A stretch of 64,000 bases of DNA from Coprobacter fastidiosus (GCF_030296935.1 NZ_AP028032.1:2790001-2854000); one strand, 5' to 3'. Numbered from the stretch's first letter, positions 33,235 through 43,444 are shown. Program-made: numbers and translations. Notes: generated by a model from the sequence alone, not told the origin.

Positions 33235-33792
33235 CTATGCGTTTTCTGTCATCATTCCTTTTAAAACAGAGTCGGCGGTTTCTTTGCCCAATGTGTTTTC
33301 GATAATTTTTGCAGCAAATTTTATCGTAGAAGCCGGGCCGTTTCCGGTAATAATGTTTCCGTCTATTTCGACTGGTTGAGCTGTGTAAGTAGCTTCGGTG
33401 AGAAATTGTTCGAATCCCGGATAGCAAGTGGCCCGTTTACCTTTCAAAATTCCGTTCTTCCCGAGAACGAGAGCCGGTGCCGCGCAAATTGCAGCGATAT
33501 TTTCTCCTGAAGCTGCCCTTTTTTTCAGCATTTCGATTAGTGGTGCATACTCTTCAAGATGTTTTGCACCGGGCAATCCTCCGGGTAATATGATCCATTG
33601 TGCGTCAGATATAGTTTGTGTATCGAAAGTCATATCTGCACGGACAATGATGTCATGGGCACCTTTGACTTCTAATTTCGGAGAGATAGATACTGTTTTT
33701 ATTTCCATACCGGCCCGGCGTAACATGTCTGTAGTAGCAAGAGCTTCGATTTCTTCAAAACCTTCTGCTAATAAGAGATAAGATACTTTCAT
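33235..33792 (-). CDS. DJ-1/PfpI family protein
   Basis: The 185-residue single-domain protein contains the family nucleophile elbow AAICAAPALVLG with the conserved cysteine near residue 100. It also has LLLAEGFEEIEALATTDMLRR at the N-terminus with the partner glutamate, as in the YajL/DJ-1 branch. Members act in protection against oxidative or carbonyl stress or as chaperone-like hydrolases; the exact activity is disputed. It is a single gene with a TATATTTG box on the minus strand at 33839-33832. Confidence 0.9.
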   Translation of the reverse strand: MKVSYLLLAEGFEEIEALATTDMLRRAGMEIKTVSISPKLEVKGAHDIIVRADMTFDTQTISDAQWIILPGGLPGAKHLEEYAPLIEMLKKRAASGENIAAICAAPALVLGKNGILKGKRATCYPGFEQFLTEATYTAQPVEIDGNIITGNGPASTIKFAAKIIENTLGKETADSVLKGMMTENA

Positions 33793-33831
33793 AGTCGTAT
33801 TGAATTAATTCTTGTATTTTAATGAATATAA

Positions 33832-33839
33832 CAAATATA
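33832..33839 (-). promoter_or_regulatory. -7 box of DJ-1 gene
   Basis: TATATTTG on the minus strand, 40 bases before the ATG; no clear TTTG upstream. Confidence 0.45.
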
Positions 33840-33952
33840 CAATAAAGATTTTGGGATTTTGAAAATTAAATTCGATGAAAATTTTTTTTAACAACAATTT
33901 ATTCCGGTTGACTTTCGGGATTGTGAGAATCGGCAAAAATTTTTCTTTATAT

Positions 33953-33997
33953 GGAAACGCCTCCGAAAATTTAAGAGAAAATTTTTGGAGGCGTTTC
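33953..33997 (-). terminator. Terminator after OmpA-family gene
   Basis: GAAACGCCTCCGAAAATTT and AAATTTTTGGAGGCGTTTC form a long stem with a short loop, just downstream of the OmpA-family gene on the minus strand. Confidence 0.85.
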
Positions 33998-34018
33998 AAA
34001 ATTTTTAAAGAACTGTTT

Positions 34019-34708
34019 TTATTGTAGAGTCCCTTGTTCGGCTTGTTTAATCATATTTTCGTTTGCTGTGATATAGATATCCACCCGACGGTTCTGTGCA
34101 CGTCCTGCTTCAGTATCGTTGCTGGCGACAGGTTCGTGGTATGCTTTGCCGGCTGTAGTCATTCTGCTTCTGGGAATACCATTTTGTACGAGAAAGTCGG
34201 CAACAGCCTCAGCTCTTTGAGCGGAAATCCTTTCGTTTACGGCTAAAGTCCCGGTATTGTCGGTATGTCCCCATATTGTAATATCAGTTTCCGGAGTATT
34301 TTTTAGAGATGCGGCAAATTGAGACAATGCTGTTTTTGAAACTGCATTCAAAGTTGAACTGTTCAATTTAAATAGAATACCGTTGTCAAAAGTCACTTTA
34401 ATAGCTTGAAGTCCGTTTTGGTCTGTTACGGTAGAAACTTGAGCATTTTCTATTTTTTCCAGTTCGGCTTTTTGCTTATCCATCTTTTTCCCGATAAGAG
34501 CTCCTGCGCCGCTACCTACCGCAGCACCCACGGCAGCACCGATTGCCGCGCCTTTACCTTTTCCTATAAGAGCACCGATTCCGGCACCTAAAGCAGCACC
34601 GCCACCCCCGCCAATGAGAGCACCCTTACCTGTATTATTCATTGTACCACAACTGGCGAGCATCATGATCGCAGCTAAAAACAGCGCTGTAAATTTCAGG
34701 TTTTTCAT
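34019..34708 (-). CDS. OmpA-family lipoprotein with glycine zipper
   Basis: The 229-residue protein has a lipobox MLASC (C20). A glycine-zipper region follows (about 28-75, repeated GALIG/GAAIGAAVGAA). The C-terminal OmpA domain (about 100-220) holds the peptidoglycan-binding TDITIWGHTDNTG and NERISAQRAEAVADFL, then RAQNRRVDI. The layout is like YiaD-type lipoproteins that tether the outer membrane to the cell wall. It is a single gene; a TACATTTG box lies on the minus strand at 34758-34751 and a strong terminator follows. Confidence 0.93.
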   Translation of the reverse strand: MKNLKFTALFLAAIMMLASCGTMNNTGKGALIGGGGGAALGAGIGALIGKGKGAAIGAAVGAAVGSGAGALIGKKMDKQKAELEKIENAQVSTVTDQNGLQAIKVTFDNGILFKLNSSTLNAVSKTALSQFAASLKNTPETDITIWGHTDNTGTLAVNERISAQRAEAVADFLVQNGIPRSRMTTAGKAYHEPVASNDTEAGRAQNRRVDIYITANENMIKQAEQGTLQ

Positions 34709-34977
34709 TTTTCTCTGTTTTTTATTGATAAAAGATTAAAATCTTGATTACAAATGTAGGTATTTTTTTAGTTATTGTACTTTGTTTCATTCTTCTTTTT
34801 TATAGAAATAAAAAGATTTTTTTATTGGAAAATTTAAAGTTCTAAATAGTACCGTTTTTATCAGAGTAATAAAAAAATCGGGAAGATTTTACCGTTAGAT
34901 AAGTTTAATTTCATGTTTTTCTATTCAGGAAAAAGTCGTATCTTTACTTGCATATATTTTAGTAATATATTTAGACG

Positions 34978-36054
34978 ATGAATAGTTTCGGAACAATATT
35001 CAGGCTTACTTCATTCGGTGAGTCTCATGGAAAAGGAGTAGGAGGCGTTATCGATGGGATGCCTGCAGGAGTTGAGATCGATATGGATTTCATACAGAAA
35101 GAGTTGAACCGTCGTCGTCCCGGACAGTCTTCGATTGTTACTCCGAGAAAAGAAGGAGATAAGGTAGAGTTTCTTTCAGGCATATTTAACGGATATTCTA
35201 CAGGAACACCTATCGGCTTTGTCGTGTATAATGAAAATCAGCATTCCAGTGATTACGATAATTTAAGAGAAGCCTATCGTCCGTCCCATGCAGATTATAC
35301 ATATCAGCAGAAATACGGATACCGGGATCATCGAGGAGGCGGTCGTTCTTCGGCAAGAGAGACGATTGCCCGATGTGTCGCCGGGGCTTTGGCAAAGTTG
35401 GCATTAAGAAAACTTTCTGTCGATATCAGGGCATTTACCTCTCAGGTAGGACCGATCAAATTGCCTAAGGATTATACTCATTATGATTTGAATAAGATAG
35501 AATCGAATATCGTACGTTGCCCTGATGCCGATACGGCAGAAAAGATGATAGAATTGATTGCAGATGTCAAGTCCGAAGGGGATACGATTGGTGGGGTCAT
35601 TACCTGTGTCATTAAGAACGTCCCGGTGGGATTGGGTGATCCGGTGTTTAATAAATTACATGCCGATTTGGGTAATGCCATGTTGAGCATTAATGCGGTA
35701 AAAGGTTTCGAATATGGTATGGGATTCGATGGTGTTCAGTATCGCGGATCTGAAATGAATGATGTGTTTATAAAAAAGGACGGTAAAGTTTCTACAATGA
35801 CAAATCATTCGGGAGGAATACAAGGAGGAATTTCCAATGGAGAAGATATCTATTTCAGAGTTGCATTCAAACCTATTGCTACTATTTTGCGTGATATCCG
35901 AACACTGGATTATGCCGGCAATGAGATAAATCTGAAGGCAAAAGGACGTCATGACCCTTGTGTATTGCCTCGGGCAGTTCCTATCGTCGAATCTATGGCG
36001 GCAATGGTTATTCTCGATCATTATTTGTTAAATAAAACGAGACATATGGATTGA
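34978..36054 (+). CDS. aroC: Chorismate synthase
   Basis: AroC converts EPSP to chorismate, the last common step of aromatic amino acid synthesis, using reduced flavin. The 358-residue protein has the three family signatures: [17 protein letters not shown] at the start, the [20 protein letters not shown] region near residue 120, and [13 protein letters not shown] near 280 with the later [13 protein letters not shown]. It begins a plus-strand run with an M20 peptidase, a radical SAM gene and the broken DUF362 gene, with gaps of 29, 2 and 42 bases. Confidence 0.97.
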   Translation: MNSFGTIFRLTSFGESHGKGVGGVIDGMPAGVEIDMDFIQKELNRRRPGQSSIVTPRKEGDKVEFLSGIFNGYSTGTPIGFVVYNENQHSSDYDNLREAYRPSHADYTYQQKYGYRDHRGGGRSSARETIARCVAGALAKLALRKLSVDIRAFTSQVGPIKLPKDYTHYDLNKIESNIVRCPDADTAEKMIELIADVKSEGDTIGGVITCVIKNVPVGLGDPVFNKLHADLGNAMLSINAVKGFEYGMGFDGVQYRGSEMNDVFIKKDGKVSTMTNHSGGIQGGISNGEDIYFRVAFKPIATILRDIRTLDYAGNEINLKAKGRHDPCVLPRAVPIVESMAAMVILDHYLLNKTRHMD

Positions 36055-36083
36055 ATGTATTTGAAAAATAAAGATTTGAAAGT

Positions 36084-37442
36084 ATGAATGTAAAAGAATA
36101 TATTGAGAAAAATCGCGGACGGTTTCAGGAGGAGTTGTTTTCTTTGATTAGAATACCTTCTATAAGTTCAGATCCTTCACATAAGAACGATATGCAAGAG
36201 TGCGCTTTGCGCTGGAAAAATTTATTGCTGGAGACCGGTGTCGATATGGCAGAGGTGATGCCGACTTCAGCAAATCCGGTAGTATTTGCTTCTAAAGTTA
36301 TCGATCCGTCAGCTCCTACGGTTTTGGTTTATGGGCATTATGATGTGATGCCTGTCGAGCCTTTGGAGTTGTGGAATACCGATCCTTTTGAACTCGTAAT
36401 TCAGGACGGACGTTTGTGGGCGAGGGGGGCTGACGATGATAAAGGTCAATCGTTTTTGCAAGTCAAGGCATTTGAGATTGCTTTGCGGGAGAAGCTGTTG
36501 AAATGCAATGTTAAGTTTTTGTTTGAAGGCGGAGAGGAGATCGGTTCTCCCGGGCTTGAAGATTTTTGCCTTGCTCATAAAGACCTTTTGAAATCGGATA
36601 TAATTTTGGTTTCCGATACGAGTATGGTGGGAGCGGATGTCCCTTCTATTACTACCGGTTTGAGGGGATTGGCATATTGGGAAATAGAAGTGACCGGACC
36701 TAATCGGGATTTACATTCAGGTATTTTCGGAGGTGCGGTGGCAAATCCTATAAATGTTTTGTGTAAAATGATCGCCGGAATTACCGATAATGACGGACAT
36801 ATTACGATTCCCGGTTTCTATGATGACGTAGAAGAAGTTTCTGCTCGGGAACGGGAGATGTTGGCTGCCGTTCCTTATAGTGAAGATAAATATCGTGAAT
36901 CATTGGATGTAAAAGCTCTTTTCGGAGAGAAAGGGTATTCGACGCTGGAGCGTACGGCGATTCGTCCGACATTCGATGTTTGCGGAATTTGGGGCGGCTT
37001 CACGGGAGAAGGGTCGAAAACGGTTCTTCCATCTAAGGCTTATGCTAAAGTTTCGTGTCGTCTGGTTCCGCATCAGGAACATGAAAAAATATCAGGAATG
37101 TTTATCGATTATATCAATCGTATTGCTCCTGATTATGTACGGGTAAAAGTGACACCGATGCATGGGGGAGAAGGGTATGTATGCCCGATAGATCTTCCGG
37201 CATATAAAGCTGCGGAAAAAGGCTATGAGGATGCTTTCGGGAAGAAACCTTTGGCTGTTCGTCGGGGGGGGAGCATTCCTATTATCGCAGCTTTCGAGAA
37301 AGTTTTAGGAGTAAAATCTATTCTTATGGGTTTCGGTCTGGAGTCGGATGCGACGCATTCACCGAATGAAAATATGCCGATAGATATTATGGACAAAGGA
37401 ATAGAAGCGATTGTCGGATTTTATAGGGAGTACGGAAGATAA
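36084..37442 (+). CDS. M20-family dipeptidase
   Basis: The 452-residue zinc peptidase of the M20 (PepV/CNDP-like) family carries YGHYDVMPVEPLELW near residue 93, with the first metal ligand and catalytic Asp. GADDDKGQ and GGEEIGSPGLEDF follow, with the general-base Glu. The dimerisation domain is at about 190-320 (RDLHSGIFGGAVANP), and HSPNEN is near the end. It has no signal peptide, so it probably cleaves dipeptides in the cytoplasm. It lies in the aroC run and its stop is 2 bases before the next gene. Confidence 0.92.
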   Translation: MNVKEYIEKNRGRFQEELFSLIRIPSISSDPSHKNDMQECALRWKNLLLETGVDMAEVMPTSANPVVFASKVIDPSAPTVLVYGHYDVMPVEPLELWNTDPFELVIQDGRLWARGADDDKGQSFLQVKAFEIALREKLLKCNVKFLFEGGEEIGSPGLEDFCLAHKDLLKSDIILVSDTSMVGADVPSITTGLRGLAYWEIEVTGPNRDLHSGIFGGAVANPINVLCKMIAGITDNDGHITIPGFYDDVEEVSAREREMLAAVPYSEDKYRESLDVKALFGEKGYSTLERTAIRPTFDVCGIWGGFTGEGSKTVLPSKAYAKVSCRLVPHQEHEKISGMFIDYINRIAPDYVRVKVTPMHGGEGYVCPIDLPAYKAAEKGYEDAFGKKPLAVRRGGSIPIIAAFEKVLGVKSILMGFGLESDATHSPNENMPIDIMDKGIEAIVGFYREYGR

Positions 37443-37444
37443 GA

Positions 37445-38377
37445 ATGGATGATAAACCTTATGCCGATTTCGGGGTATTTCTGAAAAAATATTTTCGAGG
37501 TAAAGTTCAGAAAATTTCTATAAATGCCGGATTTACCTGTCCGAATAGAGATGGGACAAAAGGAAAAGGGGGATGTACCTATTGCAATAATCAGACTTTC
37601 AGTCCTGAATATTGCAATACCGACAAGTCTATTACCGAGCAACTGCAGGAAGGAATCGGTTTTTTCGGGCGCAAGTATCCCGATATGGAATATTTAGCCT
37701 ATTTTCAAGCCTACACCAATACTTACGGAGATTTGCGATCGTTGCAGGGTAAGTATGAAGAGGCTTTGAGCGTTCATGGTGTTGTGGGGTTGATTATCGG
37801 TACACGTCCCGATTGTATGTCGGATCGACTTCTTTCCTATTTATCGGAGCTGTCGAAAAAATATTTTGTCTTGGTCGAGTATGGCATAGAATCGACATGC
37901 GATGAGACGTTGAGAAGAATAAACCGGGGACATACTTTTTCCGATTCTGCGGATGCGGTAATGCGTACGGCAAATGCCGGAGTTTTAGCCGGAGCTCACA
38001 TGATTTTGGGACTTCCGGGAGAAGATCGGGAAATGATCATTTCTCATGCAGAAAGATTGTCTCAGTTGCCATTGTCGACATTGAAATTACATCAGTTGCA
38101 ACTGATCCGCAATACCCGTATGGCGTACGAGCAGGTGGAGAATCCTGAAGAATTTCACCTGTTCGATGTCGATGAATATATCGATTTGGTGATTGATTTT
38201 ATCGAACATCTGAGACCGGATATTACAGTCGAACGTTTTGTTTCCCAGTCTCCCGATGATTTGTTGATAGCTCCGAAATGGGGATTAAAAAATCATGAAT
38301 TCACTGCTCGTTTATTGAAACGTATGTTGCAGAGGAATAGTAGACAGGGGAAAATGTATGTTCCGTCTGTACTGTAA
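37445..38377 (+). CDS. TIGR01212-family radical SAM protein (YhcC-like)
   Basis: The 310-residue protein has the unusual radical SAM cluster motif of this family: CPNRDGTKGKGGCTYC, where the first Cys is far from the last two. The SAM-binding and core segments YFQAYTNTYG, VEYGIESTCDETLRRINRGH and GAHMILGLPGE follow. The family is close to YhcC/YtqA; its reaction is not established, although a link to tRNA or central metabolism is often proposed. It starts 2 bases after the M20 stop, so translation is probably coupled. Confidence 0.9.
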   Translation: MDDKPYADFGVFLKKYFRGKVQKISINAGFTCPNRDGTKGKGGCTYCNNQTFSPEYCNTDKSITEQLQEGIGFFGRKYPDMEYLAYFQAYTNTYGDLRSLQGKYEEALSVHGVVGLIIGTRPDCMSDRLLSYLSELSKKYFVLVEYGIESTCDETLRRINRGHTFSDSADAVMRTANAGVLAGAHMILGLPGEDREMIISHAERLSQLPLSTLKLHQLQLIRNTRMAYEQVENPEEFHLFDVDEYIDLVIDFIEHLRPDITVERFVSQSPDDLLIAPKWGLKNHEFTARLLKRMLQRNSRQGKMYVPSVL

Positions 38378-38419
38378 TATATTTTGAAATTGTATTTTTG
38401 CAGTCATAAATTTATCGAT

Positions 38420-39538
38420 ATGGAAAAGTCTAAAGTTTTTTTTACCGATCTGCACACGACACCGTCCAGTAATTTGTTGGATAAGATGGAACGTCTTTGC
38501 CGTAGGGCAGGTATTGCAGGATTGGATTTTTCGAATCCGTTTACTGCAATAAAAATTCATTTTGGCGAACCGGGTAATTTAGCTTATATCCGTCCGAATT
38601 ATGCAGCTCGTATGGCTAATTTGTTAAGAAGTTTAGGAGCGAAACCTTTTTTGACCGATTGTAATACCCTTTATTCGGGACGTCGTTCCAATGCGGTCGA
38701 TCATTTACGCAGTGCTATGGAGAATGGTTTCAATCCTATCTCGGCGCAGTGTGATGTAATTATCGGAGACGGACTGAAAGGAACTGATTATAAGGAGATC
38801 GAAATAAATCAGTAATATTGTCGGACTGCAAAAATAGGAACGGCAATTGCTGATGCAGACGTGATCGTGACAATGAATCATTTTAAAGGTCACGAACAAG
38901 CCGGGTTCGGAGGTGCTTTGAAGAATCTCGGAATGGGTTGTGCCAGTGTCGGAGGAAAGCTGGAGCTGCATTCTGCTTCATCACCCAGAATAGAGGAAGC
39001 AAATTGTAAGGGTTGCAATATTTGCGTAAAACATTGTGCTCATGATGCGATACACCTAAATGATCGTCATATCGCTCAAATCGATTATGAAAAATGTGTC
39101 GGATGCGGGCAATGTGTAGCCTTGTGCCAATATGATGCCGCACAATTGGGTGAAGGTGATACTTCGGAACGGTTGAACTATAAGATTGCCGAATATTCTT
39201 TGGCCGTATTGCAAGATAAACCTCAGTTTCATATCAGTTTTATTATGAACGTATCGCCTGAATGCGATTGTTGGAATCATAATGATGCGGCTATTGTTCC
39301 CGATCTAGGTATGGCTGCATCCCTCGATCCGGTTGCTTTGGATATGGCTTGTGCCGATTTGGTAATGAATGCTCCGTTGATTCCGGGCAGTCGTTTAGCG
39401 GAAGAACATCCGCATGAACATCTTGAAGGTGTAGATAAATTCGCCTGTCTGCATCCGGATACCAATTGGCGGGCAGGATTGGAACATGCCGAAAAAATCG
39501 GTTTGGGTATACGTGATTATGAACTGATAAAGGTTTGA
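38420..39538 (+). pseudogene. DUF362 ferredoxin-type protein interrupted by one in-frame stop
   Basis: The frame starts at MEKSKVFFTDLHTTPSSNLL and reads KGTDYKEIEINQ, then TAA at 38813-38815. It continues in the same frame with YCRTAKIGTAIADADVIVTM and on to 39538. Family members carry a Glu at that point as far as I recall, so a single GAA to TAA change is the simplest explanation. The second part holds two 4Fe-4S motifs (CKGCNICVKHC and CVGCGQCVALC) and conserved NHFKGHEQAGFGG. The gene ends the aroC run. It is either a recent pseudogene, a read-through case or a sequencing error. The family function is unknown. Confidence 0.85.
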
Positions 39539-39594
39539 TCGACAGACATATTCAAAAACGGATAAATTAAAATGTTTTGAATATAAAAAATGTT

Positions 39595-39615
39595 TTAGAG
39601 GCAGTCTAAATTTTG
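39595..39615 (+). repeat. Solo left end of the dispersed repeat
   Basis: AGAGGCAGTCTAAATTTT matches the left end of copy E (AGAGCTGGTCTAAATTTT) at 15 of 18 bases. The preceding 32 bases (from 39563) recur at 40900, just before the degenerate copy at 40932. Confidence 0.5.
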
Positions 39616-39693
39616 TATGGACGTTTTTAAAAAGAGTTTTTTTGAGAGAAATTTAGTTGTATAAATAGTAAGTTTTCTAGAAAATAAAATAAT

Positions 39694-40800
39694 ATGAGAA
39701 TAAGATTGTTCATGTATTGTTTGTTCTGGTCTTTTTGTATTTTTCATTCTAAGGCTCAGATTATAGGACCACAAGTTAATGAAAATGTAGAACTTATGAG
39801 TATTTTGGCGCGCTTGGCTGGATATCCGGAATATAATATGGACATGGCCGGACAATATATTACGGACATTGACTTACATTTCAAAAATACATTTGAACAT
39901 CCGGCTGTAATCTACATGAAAGACCTTAGGAAGCAACATGGGATATCGTATGATGCTGTTATGTCCATGGCCCTTCACGTAAAAGAGAAAGAAGGAAAAT
40001 TTTTTCTAATAGAAGAAGAAATAAACATGCTGAGAGAGCAGTGGGATAAAGTGGACAAGAATAAGTTCCTGAATTTACTTGCTGATTTCTATAAAGAAAG
40101 TCGTTTCCATGACTTCTTTAAAGCTCATCAAGAGTTTTACCAGAAAGGTATACAAGCTTACGAGGACAAAGTTTCTAAATATATTGATGAGAATTGGTTC
40201 GAATCATTTTATGGAAATGTGTTGAACGAGAAATTTTCTATCATCATCGGTTTTTGTAACGGTGGCGCAAACTATGGCGTAAGTCGTCATATAAAAGGGG
40301 AACAAAAAGAAGTGTTTGCTCTTGTGGCTTATTTTGTAAACAACAATGAGAATAAACCATTATACGTTAAGGAGGATTTATTGACTTTAGTACATGAGTT
40401 TAACCATTCTTTTATCAACTATTTGTTGGATGAAAGCAGGTATCCTAATCATGTAAAGGCTCTTGAAAGTTCTGGAAGTTATTTGCTTGAATCGTCAATG
40501 TGGGCTATGTCGCAACAGGCATATGGAGAGTGGAAAAGTATGATTAGTGAATCATTGGTGCGTGCTGCCGTAATTTGTTATATGTTGGATAAGAACTACA
40601 AACCGGAAGACGTGAGAAAAGAACTTTTGTATAATATGCAGCGTAATTTCAGATGGATGCCGGAATTGGTCGGGTTGTTAAGAAAATATGAGAGAAAGCA
40701 AAAAAAATACGGTAATTTTGAGAATTTCTATCCACAAATAATAGATTTTTTTGTAAATTATGCTGAAAAAGAAAATAAAAGATTGAGTAATGTAAAGTAA
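39694..40800 (+). CDS. DUF4932-type secreted putative metallopeptidase
   Basis: The 368-residue protein has a signal peptide (to about 21, FHSKAQ). Its zinc-site-like motif VHEFNHSFINYLLDE has H234, E235 and H238; a downstream Glu could be the third ligand, as in gluzincins. Upstream helices (MDMAGQYITDIDLHFKN) and FCNGGANYGVSRH fit the DUF4932 family of Bacteroidetes. The substrate is unknown. The gene is lysine- and tyrosine-rich, stands alone, and lies between two related repeats (39563-39615 and 40900-41112). It has a strong terminator after it and no good promoter that I can see. Confidence 0.75.
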   Translation: MRIRLFMYCLFWSFCIFHSKAQIIGPQVNENVELMSILARLAGYPEYNMDMAGQYITDIDLHFKNTFEHPAVIYMKDLRKQHGISYDAVMSMALHVKEKEGKFFLIEEEINMLREQWDKVDKNKFLNLLADFYKESRFHDFFKAHQEFYQKGIQAYEDKVSKYIDENWFESFYGNVLNEKFSIIIGFCNGGANYGVSRHIKGEQKEVFALVAYFVNNNENKPLYVKEDLLTLVHEFNHSFINYLLDESRYPNHVKALESSGSYLLESSMWAMSQQAYGEWKSMISESLVRAAVICYMLDKNYKPEDVRKELLYNMQRNFRWMPELVGLLRKYERKQKKYGNFENFYPQIIDFFVNYAEKENKRLSNVK

Positions 40801-40931
40801 TAGGAAATTTTTCTTCGGTAATATATATCTTGATAATAAGTTGTTTTTTTAGAGAACAGTCTTTTTTAGATAAGTTTTGTATCTTTTTTCTGGATATCCT
40901 AAATTGAAATGTTTTGGATGTAAAAATTTAT

Positions 40932-41112
40932 TTTAGGAGCGAATAATATTTTTTGATAAGAGAAATATTATTCGCTTCTTTTTGTGTTATCTTCTATACC
41001 ATAACGTTTTTGAGCTATCGGTACGGTTACCTTATCGAGAAAGTCTCCGACTATTCATGTGGATTGCTCTTGACTTTGATCCGATGAAATTCAGACAGAG
41101 TTTAAGAATGAA
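40932..41112 (+). repeat. Degenerate copy of the dispersed repeat
   Basis: The core-like CTTTTTGTGTTATCTTC and the right end TGATCCGATGAAATTCAGACAG match copy E at most positions. The left end has been replaced by or has evolved into the terminator hairpin. The distance between left end and core (about 45) and total length (about 181) fit full copies. The following stretch to 41353 holds nothing I recognise. Confidence 0.5.
40939..40983 (+). terminator. Terminator after DUF4932 gene
   Basis: GCGAATAATATTT and AAATATTATTCGC form a perfect 13-bp stem with an 11-base loop, followed by TTCTTTTT. Confidence 0.85.
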
Positions 41113-41353
41113 AGTCTTGCTCACTTTTTTTGCAAGAAATATTGCTGATTGTCGATAATAAATTATTTCAGATCGTTTTTGCGTATTTAAAATGTATTCG
41201 TTTAAGTTTAAAAATTTTGATATGACAAATTTTTTGATTTATAATACTTTGATTATTGTCATTGTATTATGACACAATTTTATATCTTGGTCTTAATACG
41301 AAGAAACAAATTAGTAGTATTCTTCATAAAAATGTTTAGTTATTAAGTAATAT

Positions 41354-43330
41354 TCAATACATTATTTTTGAAATAATGGTGTTCCCTTTCATATCTTTTA
41401 TCCGAACTATATAATATCCTCGGTTCTGAGCCGAAAAATCGATTGTTGTCGTATTTTTATTTTGAAAACAAAGTTTTCCAGATATATTATATATAGTAAC
41501 GGATTTGTTTTCAGGAAGATATAGAATGTTCCCGGTTAAATGAATATTCGTTATATCGGTTACTTCCGTTTCGGGAACACCGGTGGTCATGTTATCAGGT
41601 TTTACGATAAAATCATATATATTCCATCCCGAAGATTTGGAAATAAGGCGAAAAAACAGGTCTTTTGTTCCGTCGAAATCAATGCAGATTGTTTTTCCTG
41701 TTGCATCGTTAGTTACTTCCAACAATCCTCCTGGAATGTCGGAAAAATTTATGCCGTCTATAGAACTTTGCAATGATAGGGAACGGGGATTGATATTGAT
41801 ACCTGATGCCGCAACATGGCATATTACTTGTTTTACTTTAGGTTGTTTGGGGAATTGTACATAAGAGCCGTTGCCGTCTAATTTGACAGCTCCGGAAGAT
41901 CCTGGTGCGTTTGCTGCTTGTGATGGAATAAAACTTCCCGATTTACTGCCAGTTCCTCCTATGGTAATTCCGTGCTGTGTTCCGGTAGTTCCTCCTGTTA
42001 CTGTCTCGGCCGAAAAGATTCCCGGAATCGTACTGAAGTTTACCGTATAATCTTCGAGAGGGTCGGACGGATCGATATCTATATCTCCCGGTTGATATTC
42101 GTATGCGCCTAAATCGGGGGCATTACCGTTATAGGAAATACCAGTAATGACGATGCCTTTGTCGATGAGCGAACTGGTCGATTTCAAATGCAGACAGGTG
42201 AAATCCGGTAAATTCCCGTTTTCGTCACGATCTGCCAAATATTGATTTATGTTCAGGCTTACAAAATCATCTGTGTTGCAATTCAGATTTTCGTCCCATG
42301 TGTTATGACTCATATCTATCTGATCTGTACGACAGCTTATATTCGGTGTCGTATTCGATACTGAAATGCAATTTTTTATCGTTATTTTTTTCCCTTCAGC
42401 CAGATCTTGCTGTTTTTCTTTGGCTGCTACGAAAATATAGTCGTTTCCTTCATTAGCATAGGATGTACAATTATATAGAGTCATACTACCTATATTGCTA
42501 TTCCGGTCAAAACCGTTTTTTTTATTTTTGGCCGCTACGCAATTTTTTAATATGGCATTATGCGAGCGTAAAGCATCGGCATCGCATCCTCCCATTTTAA
42601 AGCCATTACCGTCTCCAGCCGCAGTTCCGTCCTGCAATATTCCGTTCATAAAAGCATAACAGCCTTCGTAAGTCGTAGTGATGTCGTTGCTGTCTTTTAA
42701 ATATCCGTCATATCCGTCATCAGAGTTCATCCATGCACGGCAATATCTGAATATGTTACCTGTTCCGGCACTTGTTTTACAGGCAAAACCATCTGCATTT
42801 CCCATATTTTTATCTGCATTATAATATGAATCGCAGTTCAGGATAAGATTATATGTCGCACCTCCTCCGATTTGTAATCCGGTATCTCCGTTTTCACTGA
42901 ACCTGCAAAATTCTATTGTGTTGTAGTTTCCCCCATCGATATAAAGTCCATTGTCACCGGCTTTAATAATATCCAATCCTGTAATGTGCCAATAATCTCC
43001 CGACAATTGAATTCCCCGGGCATTACTATCGAAGCGAGGTTGTCCGCTGAAGTCCAGAACCGGACGTCCAGTTTCCGGCTCGGGTTGCATCTTGATTGGA
43101 GAAGAGGTTGTTCCGTTTCTGCTTATTTTAACGGTTTCCGATAGAGAATAAGTCCCTCCGGCAAGATAGATAACGTCTCCCGGATTTGCTTTTTTTACGG
43201 CAGTCGTTATGTTGTAGGGGTTCTCTTTGCTTCCGTCGCCCTCCGGTTTTCCATTTGTCGACACATAATACGTTGTTGCAGAAACGTGTAAAATCAAGAA
43301 TTGGAACGCTAAAAATAAAATTTTCCGCAT
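41354..43330 (-). CDS. PL9-type pectate/rhamnogalacturonan lyase with T9SS tail
   Basis: This is a 658-residue secreted protein. After the signal peptide a right-handed parallel beta-helix (about 20-400) carries NADGFACKT and NSDDGYDGY, matching the calcium-binding and catalytic region of polysaccharide lyase family 9. A beta-sandwich module (about 425-575) follows. The last 70 residues (VTIYNISGKLCF, GYYIVRIKDMKGN) look like a type IX secretion sorting domain. The protein should therefore be exported to or beyond the surface and cut pectin backbones. It lies downstream of the HTCS gene, next to the GH28 and PL1 genes. Whether it prefers homogalacturonan or RG-I is not visible. Confidence 0.82.
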   Translation of the reverse strand: MRKILFLAFQFLILHVSATTYYVSTNGKPEGDGSKENPYNITTAVKKANPGDVIYLAGGTYSLSETVKISRNGTTSSPIKMQPEPETGRPVLDFSGQPRFDSNARGIQLSGDYWHITGLDIIKAGDNGLYIDGGNYNTIEFCRFSENGDTGLQIGGGATYNLILNCDSYYNADKNMGNADGFACKTSAGTGNIFRYCRAWMNSDDGYDGYLKDSNDITTTYEGCYAFMNGILQDGTAAGDGNGFKMGGCDADALRSHNAILKNCVAAKNKKNGFDRNSNIGSMTLYNCTSYANEGNDYIFVAAKEKQQDLAEGKKITIKNCISVSNTTPNISCRTDQIDMSHNTWDENLNCNTDDFVSLNINQYLADRDENGNLPDFTCLHLKSTSSLIDKGIVITGISYNGNAPDLGAYEYQPGDIDIDPSDPLEDYTVNFSTIPGIFSAETVTGGTTGTQHGITIGGTGSKSGSFIPSQAANAPGSSGAVKLDGNGSYVQFPKQPKVKQVICHVAASGININPRSLSLQSSIDGINFSDIPGGLLEVTNDATGKTICIDFDGTKDLFFRLISKSSGWNIYDFIVKPDNMTTGVPETEVTDITNIHLTGNILYLPENKSVTIYNISGKLCFQNKNTTTIDFSAQNRGYYIVRIKDMKGNTIISKIMY

Positions 43331-43444
43331 GATTTTGTTTATTTAGGTATTTTCTAAATGCAATATTATATCACATAGGAGATAAAAGAGCGTATTTTTC
43401 GGTATAAACGGTGGAATATTTGATACATTCGGAATAATAAAAAC

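Noticed and set aside
32989-33264. Plus-strand open frame after the tandem-repeat gene
   Set aside because: It spans repeat copy C and a terminator and has no counterpart in other copies of the repeat.
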